From E44-bin32 sp034430595 (GTDB lineage: Bacteria; Chloroflexota; Anaerolineae; Anaerolineales; E44-bin32): a stretch of DNA of 64,000 nucleotides. The stretch's first letter is position 1. Each line of letters starts with the position of its first letter. The notes beneath the pieces were generated by a model that did not search any database, had not been told where the DNA came from, and saw nothing but the letters and a program-made list of their open reading frames with translations. Below are positions 8,570 to 17,368 of this stretch, piece by piece. The stretch is from contig DAOUEL010000027.1 in NCBI GenBank assembly GCA_034430595.1, positions 76,857 to 140,856 of the forward strand, written 5' to 3'. Made by a program: the position numbers and the translations under genes.

Positions 8570-8731
8570 GCTGCACCTCCAGGATTAGATATTCCCGGAG
8601 GCGATCGTTGAAATGGCTTCCGGGGGATTAGGTATCAGTGCCGGAGGTCGAGGCGCTTGGCGCTCCGCCAGGATCTCCGTCGGGGCGATCGGATTTCAAT
8701 CGGACCTTCTTTCGGACTTGTAATAGCCGCG

Positions 8732-8761
8732 ATGCTACGCCCGGGGGGGCAAATCTGTCAA
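8732..8761 (-). promoter_or_regulatory. Candidate sigma-70 promoter for mgtE
   Basis: On the minus strand TTGACA (8761-8756) and TAGCAT (8737-8732) are separated by 18 bases, about 165 bases before the mgtE ATG. The -35 is a perfect consensus and the -10 is fair. Confidence 0.5.
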
Positions 8762-8788
8762 GGTCACAGCGTGAAGGTCGACGGGGGG

Positions 8789-9943
8789 CTATTTCGAGCC
8801 AGAACCCGCTTCTGAAAGCACTTGCTGGTAAACCGCCAGCATGCGGTCGGTGGCCGAGCTGATCGAGTAGCGTGCAGCGACAGTTTCCGCCTGGCGGGCC
8901 AACCTTTCAAGTTCATCTGGCCGGGAGAGTACCTCCAGGATGCCCCGGGCCAGGTCAGCAGATTCTGCCCGGGTGAGCAGCCCACCACCGCTTATCAGGT
9001 CGACCGCACCGGGGGCTTCAACCGCCACGACCGGTGTCCCGGCAGCCATCGATTCGAGCAGCACCAGGCCCTGGGTTTCAGTCGTAGAGCTGAAGACGAA
9101 CAGGTCGGCAGCACGGTAGTAAGCCGGAATCTGTTCATGGGGTACGGCGTCGACAAAGTTGATCGCTTCTCCCAGGCCTAATTGGCGGGCGAGAGCTTGA
9201 GCCTCCTCCTCATAGGGACCTTTGCCAACCAGCATCAAGCGCGTCTTTGGCCGCCGCGCGTGCACCACACGAAACGCTTCCAGCAGCAGATCCAGGCCCT
9301 TCTCCTTCGCAATTCGGCCGACGTAGAGCAGCAGCTCCACGTCCCGCAGCCCATAGCGCTCCCGCACCTCGCCCACCGCTGCACCCCGAAATCGTTCCAA
9401 ATCGACCGGGGTCGGGATGACGGTCACCTTTCCGCCTAGGTCGAAGGTCGTTTCCAGCATCTCCCGGATGCTCTCGGTAGGGGAGATGATGTGGGCGCAC
9501 TGCTTGAGGTAGCGCCGTACCCGTTCCTCGGTGAGACGCCCGGCGATTTTCGCAGCGAATGGGCTGTAGGACTGCGCGTACAGCTCATACTGGGTGTGAA
9601 ACGTGAAGACCAACGGAAGCTGCATCTCGCGGGCGAAGGTTGCCGCCAGGTCACCCATCCAGACCGGATGCTGGCTGTGAATCAGGGCTGGTTGAATGCC
9701 GTGCAGCGTGAGCTCGATCAAGTTCTTCAGCGGCAGCACGATCGAAACGTTGAGCTGGTCGCTCAGGTCAAGCGCTGGCAGGCGGAAGACATAAGGCTCG
9801 CCGTCCTGGTAATCCTCATACTCAGGGGCAAAGATGTGCGCTTGATGGCCGGCTGCGTGCAATCCCTGGCGGAAGAGGGCGATCGAGGTGACGACGCCGC
9901 TGATTGCGGGCTTGTAGGCGTTGGTGAAGATTGCGATGCGCAC
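8789..9943 (-). CDS. Glycosyltransferase family 4 protein
   Basis: A GT-B glycosyltransferase of about 384 residues if it starts at the GTG at 9943 (VRIAIFTNAYKPAISGVVTS); an upstream ATG at 9994 would add 17 residues that look unrelated. The N-terminal part has the GVVTS acceptor loop and HSQHPVWMG. The C-terminal part has LLYVGRIAKEKGLDLLLEAF and the E-x7-E motif in ETQGLVLLE. It resembles the PimB/MgtA-like glycolipid glycosyltransferases that add mannose or glucose to membrane lipids from a nucleotide sugar. Donor and acceptor are not known. It lies upstream of mgtE on the same strand but has its own leader. Confidence 0.88.
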   Translation of the reverse strand: MRIAIFTNAYKPAISGVVTSIALFRQGLHAAGHQAHIFAPEYEDYQDGEPYVFRLPALDLSDQLNVSIVLPLKNLIELTLHGIQPALIHSQHPVWMGDLAATFAREMQLPLVFTFHTQYELYAQSYSPFAAKIAGRLTEERVRRYLKQCAHIISPTESIREMLETTFDLGGKVTVIPTPVDLERFRGAAVGEVRERYGLRDVELLLYVGRIAKEKGLDLLLEAFRVVHARRPKTRLMLVGKGPYEEEAQALARQLGLGEAINFVDAVPHEQIPAYYRAADLFVFSSTTETQGLVLLESMAAGTPVVAVEAPGAVDLISGGGLLTRAESADLARGILEVLSRPDELERLARQAETVAARYSISSATDRMLAVYQQVLSEAGSGSK

Positions 9944-10069
9944 TCGATACCCCGCTTCGCTCGGCTCTGCTCTGTATTGTACAGGTGAACACAAGGGAAG
10001 AGGGGCGACCTGGCGGCCGCCCCTGCCTTTGAGAAAGGACTTTGTCGAATCCGGTCAGAGCATGCGTGT

Positions 10070-10402
10070 TCAGGGGTTGACGCGGCCGGGTCCGAGCAGC
10101 GGACAGAGCAGGAAGGTATCCCCCGAGTCCATCATGTCGTTGCCATTCACATCGATCCACCAACGCCCGCCCAAGTAGCCGGGATCACCGAGGCCGAATT
10201 CGGTATTCCCGTTCTCCAGCTTCTGGAAGGGGCCTCTCATCGGCAATTCCGAAGCGGAGACGAACGTGTCGTAGTACAGCCCCTGGCTGGTGACATACAC
10301 GATCCCGATTGCGCCTGCGCGCCCACCTTTAGCGAACGCCGGCACGGCAGCCACCATCGCGAGAACCAGCACTAACGCCAACACTGAGATCTTCTTGGAC
10401 AT
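10070..10402 (-). CDS. Small secreted protein of unknown function
   Basis: A 110-residue protein starting at ATG 10402, with a strong AAGGAGG site five bases upstream. Residues 1-22 form a classical signal peptide (MSKKISVLALVLVLAMVAAV, cleavage near AFA-KG). The mature part contains a stretch with Asp/Asn spacing like a calcium loop, DVNGNDMMDSGD, close to the C-terminus. No transmembrane anchor is seen, so it is likely released or wall-associated. I do not recognise a named family. Confidence 0.75.
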   Translation of the reverse strand: MSKKISVLALVLVLAMVAAVPAFAKGGRAGAIGIVYVTSQGLYYDTFVSASELPMRGPFQKLENGNTEFGLGDPGYLGGRWWIDVNGNDMMDSGDTFLLCPLLGPGRVNP

Positions 10403-10653
10403 TTTGACCCTCCTTGGGTTCCGGTTTCGGGCATTCGAGCGGAAGGTCATCGACGGATCCGGCCGGGAGCGACTTGCGCTTGCCCGACATCGATGCCCTT
10501 CTGTTTGACTCCAGAACGCTCGATTGAATCAAGAATAAGAGGGGGAACTTACCTATCCCTTGCCCGGGCCTTAAGCGTTTCTTACACGCCCGTGGCCTCT
10601 GGAGGCGGGATTCTCGTGCCTTTGCTTAATGAAAGCGTGCTGTAAGGGGGGGA

Positions 10654-11526
10654 CTAGCCTCGGCGCCTCAGGATGAGCACATTTCCGGCCACGACGAGCA
10701 GCGCGCCGATCGCTCCGACTAGATCCCAGTGCAGTCCCTCGAAGAGCGTGGAGAGGATCAAGGCGATCACCGGGAAGAGCACGGTTGCATACCCGGCTCG
10801 TCCCGGACCGATTCGTCCGAGCAAGGTCAGGTAGCTCCCAAAGGCGACTACCGAGCCGAAAATCGCCAGGTAGAGCAGCGAGACAACATATTCGGGTGTG
10901 AGTTCGAAGCGCAGGGGCGCACCGCGCAGCAGGACTAGCAGTGCCATGAAGAGCGCGCCGTAGGCCATGCCGATCGCATTGACCTGGATCACCGGCAGCC
11001 CGTGGCGCTGGTTGCGAGCGGAGGTGATGTTGCCGAGCGAGGCCGACAGTGCCCCGGCGACGGCCAGCAGCAGCCCCAACGCACGTTCATTGTCGAGCGA
11101 GAAGCCGCTTAATTCGGGCCAGAAAATCAGCACCAATCCCAGCACACCAACGGCCGCGCCAACCAGGACGTGCGGCTGGATCGAGTCACCCAGCAGGACA
11201 GCGCCGAAGAAAACATTCAGGAACACGACCATCGAGAAGATAATCGCCACCATCCCGCTCGTCAGATATTGCTCGGCCAGGTAAATCAGGATGTAGTTCG
11301 TGGAAAACAGCAGTAGACCCTGCAGGGCGATAAAGAGGTGCTCGCGGGCGCTGAAGCGCAGCGACAGTTTTCGCCACCGGCTGTACAGCACCAATACCAA
11401 TGCCGCCAGGCTGAAACGGTAGGCGATGGAGAGCGCCGGATCGACCGTACCCAACTGGAAGGTGATCGCCAGCCAGGTGGAGCCCCAGATGACAACCGTG
11501 ATCAGGTACAGCAGCGTGTTGGACAA
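10654..11526 (-). CDS. EamA/DMT-family transporter
   Basis: An integral membrane protein of ten helices made of two EamA repeats, such as VVIWGSTWLAITFQLGTVDP near the N-terminus and GSVVAFGSYLTLLGRIGPGR in the second half. The likely start is the TTG at 11526, which has GGGAGGA eight bases upstream and gives 290 residues, the normal family length. An in-frame ATG at 11565 has no such site. Members export amino acids, nucleosides or other metabolites, or take up sugars. The substrate cannot be assigned. It is divergent from the patatin gene. Confidence 0.9.
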   Translation of the reverse strand: MSNTLLYLITVVIWGSTWLAITFQLGTVDPALSIAYRFSLAALVLVLYSRWRKLSLRFSAREHLFIALQGLLLFSTNYILIYLAEQYLTSGMVAIIFSMVVFLNVFFGAVLLGDSIQPHVLVGAAVGVLGLVLIFWPELSGFSLDNERALGLLLAVAGALSASLGNITSARNQRHGLPVIQVNAIGMAYGALFMALLVLLRGAPLRFELTPEYVVSLLYLAIFGSVVAFGSYLTLLGRIGPGRAGYATVLFPVIALILSTLFEGLHWDLVGAIGALLVVAGNVLILRRRG

Positions 11527-11683
11527 GGGATGAGTCCTCCCAAGGCATTTCAAACAGTTTATCATGGTAGGCGAACCTGACCGGAGAGCGGCACGACTGC
11601 CCGAACAGATCAAACAGGGATTTGCACTTCTTCAGATCCGGGGCTTGGTAAACAAGCCCGATAGGACCAACGAGAACCCGAAC

Positions 11684-12529
11684 ATGATAGAACCACGTTC
11701 CAAGACTGCAATCGGCCTTACCCTGAGCGGGGGAGGGGCCCGCGGCCTGGCGCACATCGGCGTGCTGAAAGTGCTGGAAGAGGAAGGCATTCCCATCGCC
11801 TGCCTCTCCGGCGCCAGCATGGGCGGGATCGTGGCGGCTGCCTACGCCGCCGGCTGGAAGCCCAAGGCGCTGGCTGAGGAATCATGCCGCATGGCCAGCC
11901 TGCGCCAATTGGCAAGGCTGATTGATATCCGCCCACCCCGTCGCGGCTTGCTGGCCGGCGGGCACGTGCGCGAATTTCTCGCTCAATTCACTCCCCCGGA
12001 GCTGTCTTTCTCGGATTTACGCCTGCCGCTGGCGCTGAAAGCGACCGACCTGCAATCAGGGTCGGAGGTGGATCTGACGGAAGGATCGGTGTTGAAGGCC
12101 GTGATGGCGACCAGCGCCTTCCCGGGTGTCTTTCCGGCTGTCGAGTGGCAGGGGCACTACCTGGTTGACGGCGGTGTGTTGAATAACCTGCCGGTAGACC
12201 TGGCGTATGGACTTGGTGCCCGGTTGACGATCGCCGTCGATGTAGCTACCGCCTTCGACGACCCCCCTCGCAGCAGCGGCACCGGCCCGCTGGAACACCT
12301 ACCTCCGCTCGCCCACGACGTGTACCAGACTGTGATGTTGATGGCTCACGCCATGACGAAAATCCGGCTCGAGGAACGCCCCCCGGACGTGCTCATTCAC
12401 CCCCGCATCCCGGCCGACGTCGGCATCTTTACCGGCTTCCTGCGCGCCGAGGAAATTATCGCGATTGGGGAGCAAGCTGCCCGGCATGCGCTGCCTGAAA
12501 TTCGTGCCGCGCTTGATCGCGTGCTATAG
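11684..12529 (+). CDS. Patatin-like phospholipase, RssA/NTE type
   Basis: A 281-residue lipid acyl hydrolase counted from the ATG at 11684; an upstream frame extension exists but looks non-coding. The oxyanion loop SGGGARGLAHIGVL is at residues 14-27, the nucleophile Ser45 lies in GASMG, and the catalytic Asp162 in DGGVLNNLPV, so the Ser-Asp dyad is complete. No signal peptide or membrane helix is seen. It hydrolyses phospholipids or lysophospholipids, probably at the inner face of the membrane. It ends 58 bases before a corrinoid-protein gene, which need not be related. Confidence 0.92.
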   Translation: MIEPRSKTAIGLTLSGGGARGLAHIGVLKVLEEEGIPIACLSGASMGGIVAAAYAAGWKPKALAEESCRMASLRQLARLIDIRPPRRGLLAGGHVREFLAQFTPPELSFSDLRLPLALKATDLQSGSEVDLTEGSVLKAVMATSAFPGVFPAVEWQGHYLVDGGVLNNLPVDLAYGLGARLTIAVDVATAFDDPPRSSGTGPLEHLPPLAHDVYQTVMLMAHAMTKIRLEERPPDVLIHPRIPADVGIFTGFLRAEEIIAIGEQAARHALPEIRAALDRVL

Positions 12530-12587
12530 TGAGCCCTCACTATGAGCCGGCATCGCTAGACAAGCGCTCGCGTCGGAGGAAACGAAA

Positions 12588-13238
12588 GTGGATCAGATTC
12601 TCACACAAATAACAGAGACCATCATCGCCGGTGACCCGGAGCAATCCGCCGTTCTGGCCGAAAAGGCACTCGATCTTGGTTTAAATCCCCTGGCTTGCAT
12701 TAATCAGGGGCTTACGCCGGGGATGAACCGGGTCGGAGAGCTGTATTCGAGCGGTGAATACTTTCTGCCCGACTTGATTGCTGCTGGAGAGGCGATGAAA
12801 AGGGCGCTTGGCATTCTCGAACCGGCTCTGGTGGGAGACGAGCAGCGAGAGGTGCTCGGCCATATCGTCATTGGCACCGTCGAGGGGGATATGCACGAAA
12901 TTGGAAAGACGCTCGTCGCCACCATGCTGTCCGCAAATGGATTCCGCGTGACCGATATTGGGGTAGATTGCAATTCCCAGAAATTCATCGACGCTGTCGA
13001 AGAGACAGGCGCAACGCTAATCGGCGCTTCGGCGCTACTGACAACCACGATGACCAAACAACGCGAGCTGATTGAAGCGCTAGGAGAAGCTGGCCTCCGC
13101 ACTCGCGTAAAGGTGCTCATTGGTGGAGCCCCCGTCACTTCGGAATGGGCCGAACAAATCGGCGCGGACGCATACGCCGAGGATGCCCTTAGTGCTGTCG
13201 TGCGGGCAAAGCAGGCCGCACTCGATTTCGCCGGCTGA
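12588..13238 (+). CDS. Cobalamin-binding corrinoid protein, MtaC/MtbC-like
   Basis: A 216-residue protein starting with GTG (GGAGG site upstream). Residues 1-90 are the helical cap domain of methyltransferase corrinoid proteins. Residues 90-216 are the B12-binding Rossmann domain with DMHEIGK, whose His103 is the lower axial cobalt ligand. It would carry a methyl group between a substrate-specific MtaB/MttB-type methyltransferase and a methyl acceptor such as tetrahydrofolate. No such methyltransferase or reactivating ATPase is in the window, so its partner must be elsewhere. A light-sensing or regulatory role is less likely, as there is no DNA-binding domain. Confidence 0.9.
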   Translation: MDQILTQITETIIAGDPEQSAVLAEKALDLGLNPLACINQGLTPGMNRVGELYSSGEYFLPDLIAAGEAMKRALGILEPALVGDEQREVLGHIVIGTVEGDMHEIGKTLVATMLSANGFRVTDIGVDCNSQKFIDAVEETGATLIGASALLTTTMTKQRELIEALGEAGLRTRVKVLIGGAPVTSEWAEQIGADAYAEDALSAVVRAKQAALDFAG

Positions 13239-13321
13239 AGCTCTCTCAAGCCCTCGTCAGCGCTGCATCATGCTTTTCAATGGTTTATGATTGACCAGAG
13301 ACTCATCGATCGGATTTCTGG

Positions 13322-13765
13322 GTGACCTCCAAGCGAGAATTGATCATTCTACTCATGGCAGCCCTCTCGGCGTGCACAAGCGTGGGTTCGAACCCTGCGA
13401 CCTCCACACAAGCTCCGGGCCAGATCGAATTCACGATTTCCATCGGGGAGGATGCTCAAGGTGGTTTTACGATTGCACTCGGTGTGCTTAACCATAGCTC
13501 GCTGACGCTGCCCGCCGATAGGTACCAGGATTCCTGGACGCTGACCACAAGCGATGGCGAACCGCGCGCCTCCGGCGAAGGGCTGCTGCCGAAGGTTGAA
13601 CCAACGGGCGGAGAACCTCAAAACATCATCCTCTGGGAAGGTCCACTGGAACCTGGAAATTATGTCCTGCAGTGGGGCGTCTCTGAACTGGGGTCCTCGG
13701 CGGCCCACTTTGAAATCATCACCAGCGGAAACCGACCTCAGCTTGGAACGTTCTCGCTGGACTGA
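13322..13765 (+). CDS. Small lipoprotein of unknown function
   Basis: A 147-residue protein, probably from GTG 13322. The first 18 residues form a lipoprotein signal with lipobox ALSAC (Cys18). The rest is a beta-rich domain with alternating hydrophobic strands, compatible with an Ig-like fold (for example DSWTLTTSDGEPRASGEG). The start is uncertain because the upstream ribosome site is weak. It is convergent with the ATPase pseudogene. No family was recognised. Confidence 0.6.
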   Translation: MTSKRELIILLMAALSACTSVGSNPATSTQAPGQIEFTISIGEDAQGGFTIALGVLNHSSLTLPADRYQDSWTLTTSDGEPRASGEGLLPKVEPTGGEPQNIILWEGPLEPGNYVLQWGVSELGSSAAHFEIITSGNRPQLGTFSLD

Positions 13766-13823
13766 AATGCGAGCGAGCCACTTCGAAGCGGCGCGAACAT
13801 CCCCCTCCGTCCACTCGAAACCG

Positions 13824-14570
13824 TTAGGCACAACCCCGCAGCCGGAGCGAACTTCCGATACCACGTGGGCTGCTGGTCGCAATCGCCGCCGCAGCGATGA
13901 CCGGGCTGATGATCCCGAAAGCAACCAGCGGGACGGAAACCAGATGGTAGGCGAAAACCCAGCCCAGGTTCTCGAGAATGATGCGCCGTGTGCACCGGCT
14001 GTGTGAGATGAGCCAAGGCACAAGCGTCAGGTCGTTCTGTGTCAGGATCAAATCCGAAGTCTCCCCAGCGACGTCGGTACCGCTTGAAACGGTGATGCTC
14101 AGGTCGGCTGCCGCCAGCGCCGGAGGGTCATTGATGCCATCACCAACCATGGCGACATGGTCGCCACCATCCTTCCAGCGCTGAATACGTACCGCCTTTT
14201 GCTCGGGTGGACAGTTACCCTCAATAGATTCCAGCCTGAGTTCGAATGCGACCGCGGCCGTGGTCTTGGGATTTCGCCGGAGAGTATGACCGGTTCGATT
14301 TCAAGTGAGCGCAGACCATCGAGCATCTCGCAGACTGTCGGCTTCAGCCAATGAAAAGCGCCAGCGTAGCCAGGATCCAGACAAAGATATGGAGCTTCTG
14401 CAGATTTGCGCCGGAGGTGCCTCCTGAGGCATAGCTCGGATACAGCAGCTCGAAGTAGATCAGCATAACCTGCATGCCGAAGGCTAATGCCACAATCAAC
14501 TACAGGAGCAGGTTGTCTCTGACCCGACCATAATCTTGGATTGTTTTTCCATCGGCCCATTTATTGTTCC
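13824..14570 (-). pseudogene. Decayed heavy-metal P-type (P1B) ATPase
   Basis: Pieces of one ATPase lie in order on the minus strand in different frames. A membrane segment (FGMQVMLIYFELLYPSYASG, then KLHIFVWILATLALFIG) is interrupted by a TAG and ended by a TGA. It jumps straight to the end of the P domain (LKPTVCEMLDGLRSLEIEP, VILSGE). A frameshift near 14270 then leads to KTTAAVAFELRLESIEGN, MVGDGINDPPALAAADLSIT and the last helices. The A domain, the DKTG phosphorylation loop and the middle helices are missing. It therefore cannot make a working copper or zinc pump. Confidence 0.88.
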
Positions 14571-14910
14571 ATCACAGGGGCATCGCATGCACCAGCAGGA
14601 GTCTTAAACATATAGCTGGGCTGCTTCTATTTAGACCCATTCCTTAAAGCCCAAGCCGATTAATCTACCCAAGAAATAGCTCTTCAGTTTACGCCCATGC
14701 CTTGCGCACCCACCCTGGTCCTGCAGGGTGCGGAGGAATGCACTTCATACCATATATCAGCGTACTGGATAGAGCCTAGTGGATCCCTTACGCCGCGCTT
14801 ATTGCCTGATAAGGAAGCAGTCGGGTGGACCAGCTGCCACCCTCCTCGCCTCTTAAAATTTGACGTGCCTTTTCGCTCAGGTCTGACCGCGTAGGTTTTC
14901 CGTCATCCGA
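14571..14910. other. Intergenic region with no recognised feature
   Basis: 340 bases upstream of the ATPase remnant. Short open frames occur on both strands, but none has a ribosome site or recognisable protein. It may hold further decayed sequence of the same gene. Confidence 0.4.
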
Positions 14911-15606
14911 TCAGCCGATCAAGCGCGCCAACAGGAAGGCCGCGCCGGCCGCCAGGCTCCCCACCAGACCCGTCTGCAGGCCCGACCGCAGCGCATGCAC
15001 ACCCATGATGCGGCCTTTAACATAGCCAAAGACGAGCAGCGCAAGCAGCGTGACGCCGACGGATATCGGCAGCGCCCGGCCGACCTGCTGAAGGAGGATA
15101 TAGGGCGTCAGCGGGATAAAACCCCCAGCGATATAAGATAAAGCGATTGTCAGTGCACTTTGAACCGCCCGGCGCGGCTCGGGCTTGTCAAGCCCGAGTT
15201 CAAACTGCATCATGAACTCCACCCACTTCTCGGGTTTGTCCTCGAACGCATCCAGCACTGCTTTGGTCGATTCGTCCGACAGGCCGTAGCGCCCCAGAAT
15301 ATCCGCTACCTCGTCCCGTTCGGCCTGCTTTTTATTCTTAACCTCACTCTGCTCGCGCTCCCGTTCGACGTTGTAATGCTCCATGTCTGTGCGCGCCGCC
15401 AGGTAACCACCCAGCCCCATCGCGATCGACCCAGCCGCGATTTCGGCCAGTCCCCCGGTGACGACGATCGTCGTCGAGGCGCCGACGCCGGAAAGTCCTG
15501 CAGCTAGAGCGAAAGGGACAGTCAGTCCGTCCGACATGCCGATAACGATGTCGCGCACGGCCTCTGAGGCCGTAAAATGCGGCTCTTGATGCCTGCTGCT
15601 CTCCAT
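14911..15606 (-). CDS. VIT1/CCC1 family iron/manganese transporter
   Basis: A 231-residue membrane protein. The family start motif DIVIGMSDGLTVPFALAAGL is near residue 20. A second helix rich in small residues (GGLAEIAAGSIAMGLGGYLA) carries the metal-path Glu. A charged cytoplasmic helical region follows (about residues 80-145, EREREQSEVKNKKQAERDEV), then three helices at the C-terminus. These proteins move Fe2+ or Mn2+ out of the cytosol in exchange for protons. A TGGAGGA site precedes the ATG. It belongs to a run of minus-strand envelope and stress genes. Confidence 0.92.
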   Translation of the reverse strand: MESSRHQEPHFTASEAVRDIVIGMSDGLTVPFALAAGLSGVGASTTIVVTGGLAEIAAGSIAMGLGGYLAARTDMEHYNVEREREQSEVKNKKQAERDEVADILGRYGLSDESTKAVLDAFEDKPEKWVEFMMQFELGLDKPEPRRAVQSALTIALSYIAGGFIPLTPYILLQQVGRALPISVGVTLLALLVFGYVKGRIMGVHALRSGLQTGLVGSLAAGAAFLLARLIG

Positions 15607-15704
15607 GCAAATATCCTCCAGTATTCGCTCTCAAAGCAACTTGCTGGAAAAGCTTTCGGGCTCGGATGCTTACCTACAGAACGGGACGAACTCCGTGGCT
15701 CTGA

Positions 15705-16832
15705 TCAATCCCCACCGCCGCTCACAGCATCCTGGTCGGCCCCTTCGTTCATCCAGCGACCACGCAGTTCATCAAGCAGCACCATCAGGATCACCGCCAG
15801 CGGTATCGAATACAGCAGGCCAATCAGCCCACCGGTCTTGGTGCCAATCAACATCGCCATCAGCACCAGCGCCGGGTGCAATTGCAGCGCCCGGCCGAAG
15901 ATCGCAGGTGCGATCAGATGCCCTTCGAGCTCAATTAAGGCTGCAAATATCAGCACCACCCACAGCGCCAGCACCGGTTTTACCGCCAGGGCACTGAGCA
16001 CGCCGAGCAGGATAGCCACCAGACCACCGACAAAGGGAATGATGCTTAAAAAGCCCCCGACGAGCCCGATCGCCAGCGCAAACGGCACACCGAGCAGCGC
16101 CAGGGTCACACTGAACCCGAACGTGAAATAGAGCACGACCAGCGGCTGGGCGCGCACCCAGCGCCCGAGGCCATCCAGCACACGCTCAATCAGGCGCGAG
16201 ACATCGGCGTGTGCAGAACGCGGAACCCAGCGTGCCAGCGCTCCAGCGAACTCATCCTGAGAGACCACTCCGAAATACGCCATGATGAACACCACGCCGA
16301 TATCCAGGCCTGCATTCCCCACGCCGCTGACGGCTCCGACAATCGCCTGTACCAGCGTGTCCGTCCGCTGGGCCAGCGCGCTGGCGGCATTGCTCGACGA
16401 TGGAATCAACTGCCCGATTAGCGGGGTATTTGAAAGCGTGGTGGATACTGTGGTCCACAGTGCCGGTCCCTGGGATTGCAAGGTAGAAAGTTCGGCGTTG
16501 AAGAATGGCACGAGCAGTTCACCCATCCCTAGGAATACTCCGATCAGGATGAGGTAGAGCAGAATGACACTCAGTGAGCGTGGAATCCAGGCAGACATGC
16601 GGCGGACGAGCGGCTCGAGCGCCAGGCCGATGAGTAGAGCACCGAACAGCAGCCCGAGGATCTCCACGATGATCGGCACATTGTGGATGACGAACCAGAG
16701 CGCCAATCCGAGCGAAAACAGCATCAGCCAGGTCCGAACCGTCAGGGTGTTCCCCGGTTGGAGCCCTGTGGTTGGCCTGTGGCCCGTCCTCACAGCTTCT
16801 CTGCCCCTGCCTCCAGTAATAGGCGCGATCAT
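15705..16832 (-). CDS. AI-2E family transporter (PerM-like)
   Basis: A 375-residue membrane protein with the family pattern: two N-terminal helices, a third plus amphipathic segment, then four or five C-terminal helices including VPFALAIGLVGGFLSIIPFVG and LEGHLIAPAIFGRALQLHPA. Members export autoinducer-2, sodium or other small solutes. The function here is unassigned. Its ATG overlaps the TGA of the universal stress gene (ATGA), so the two are translationally coupled. Confidence 0.9.
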   Translation of the reverse strand: MIAPITGGRGREAVRTGHRPTTGLQPGNTLTVRTWLMLFSLGLALWFVIHNVPIIVEILGLLFGALLIGLALEPLVRRMSAWIPRSLSVILLYLILIGVFLGMGELLVPFFNAELSTLQSQGPALWTTVSTTLSNTPLIGQLIPSSSNAASALAQRTDTLVQAIVGAVSGVGNAGLDIGVVFIMAYFGVVSQDEFAGALARWVPRSAHADVSRLIERVLDGLGRWVRAQPLVVLYFTFGFSVTLALLGVPFALAIGLVGGFLSIIPFVGGLVAILLGVLSALAVKPVLALWVVLIFAALIELEGHLIAPAIFGRALQLHPALVLMAMLIGTKTGGLIGLLYSIPLAVILMVLLDELRGRWMNEGADQDAVSGGGD

Positions 16833-17314
16833 GGCAGCAGCACCGCCTGTCCACCTCGCAGCACCCGGAGGGTGGTCTTCCCAGAACCTACAGCCAGCCT
16901 ATGGCTCGGGCGGCCCATCACAATCAGGTCCGATTGATGCTGGTCCGCCGCAGCCAGGATCTCGTGTCCGGCTTCACCGCGGTGGGTGAAATCCTGCGGT
17001 GGATTGTGGGGCTTGGAGAATGCGCCTAACGCCTTTTCCAGCCAGTTCTCGGCCTCTCCGTTCGATGACGTGCGCTCCTCCACGGCGAGGATGTCGAATC
17101 CCAGCTTTTCTAAGGATGTGCTCAGGCGCAACCCCCATTCAAGCGCGTCGCCGGCCGCGGCGCTCCCATCGTAGGCGATCAGGATACGGTCTAATGCCTG
17201 AGGGAGTTGATCGCCTCCGATCAGCAGCGGTCGATCCAGCCACAGCCCGATCATCGCGCCCGACCAGGCTGGGCGTGATCCATCGAGAGCAAGGAGCATG
17301 CCGTCAGCAATCAC
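16829..17314 (-). CDS. Universal stress protein (UspA) domain protein
   Basis: A 161-residue protein starting with GTG 17314. The Usp fold is seen from about residue 42 (RILIAYDGSAAAGDALEWGL) to the end (DLIVMGRPSHRLAVGSG, then VLRGGQAVLL). Residues 1-40 look like the end of a preceding Usp repeat, so this may be the shortened remainder of a two-domain protein. The ATP-binding Gly motif is imperfect (MGRPSH). It is coupled to the AI-2E permease by a four-base overlap. Confidence 0.8.
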   Translation of the reverse strand: MIADGMLLALDGSRPAWSGAMIGLWLDRPLLIGGDQLPQALDRILIAYDGSAAAGDALEWGLRLSTSLEKLGFDILAVEERTSSNGEAENWLEKALGAFSKPHNPPQDFTHRGEAGHEILAAADQHQSDLIVMGRPSHRLAVGSGKTTLRVLRGGQAVLLP

Positions 17315-17368
17315 GGGGTGTTTCCCGAAAGTGATGATCCGTACTGTGGAATGTGAGGCGGTACATTG

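Noticed and set aside
8570..8788. Search for an M-box (Mg2+) riboswitch in the mgtE leader.
   Set aside because: None of the conserved M-box core segments could be found. Only a candidate promoter and a ribosome site are present.
13380..13400. A tRNA T-loop-like GGTTCGAACCC.
   Set aside because: No acceptor, D or anticodon arm can be built around it, and it lies inside the lipoprotein gene.
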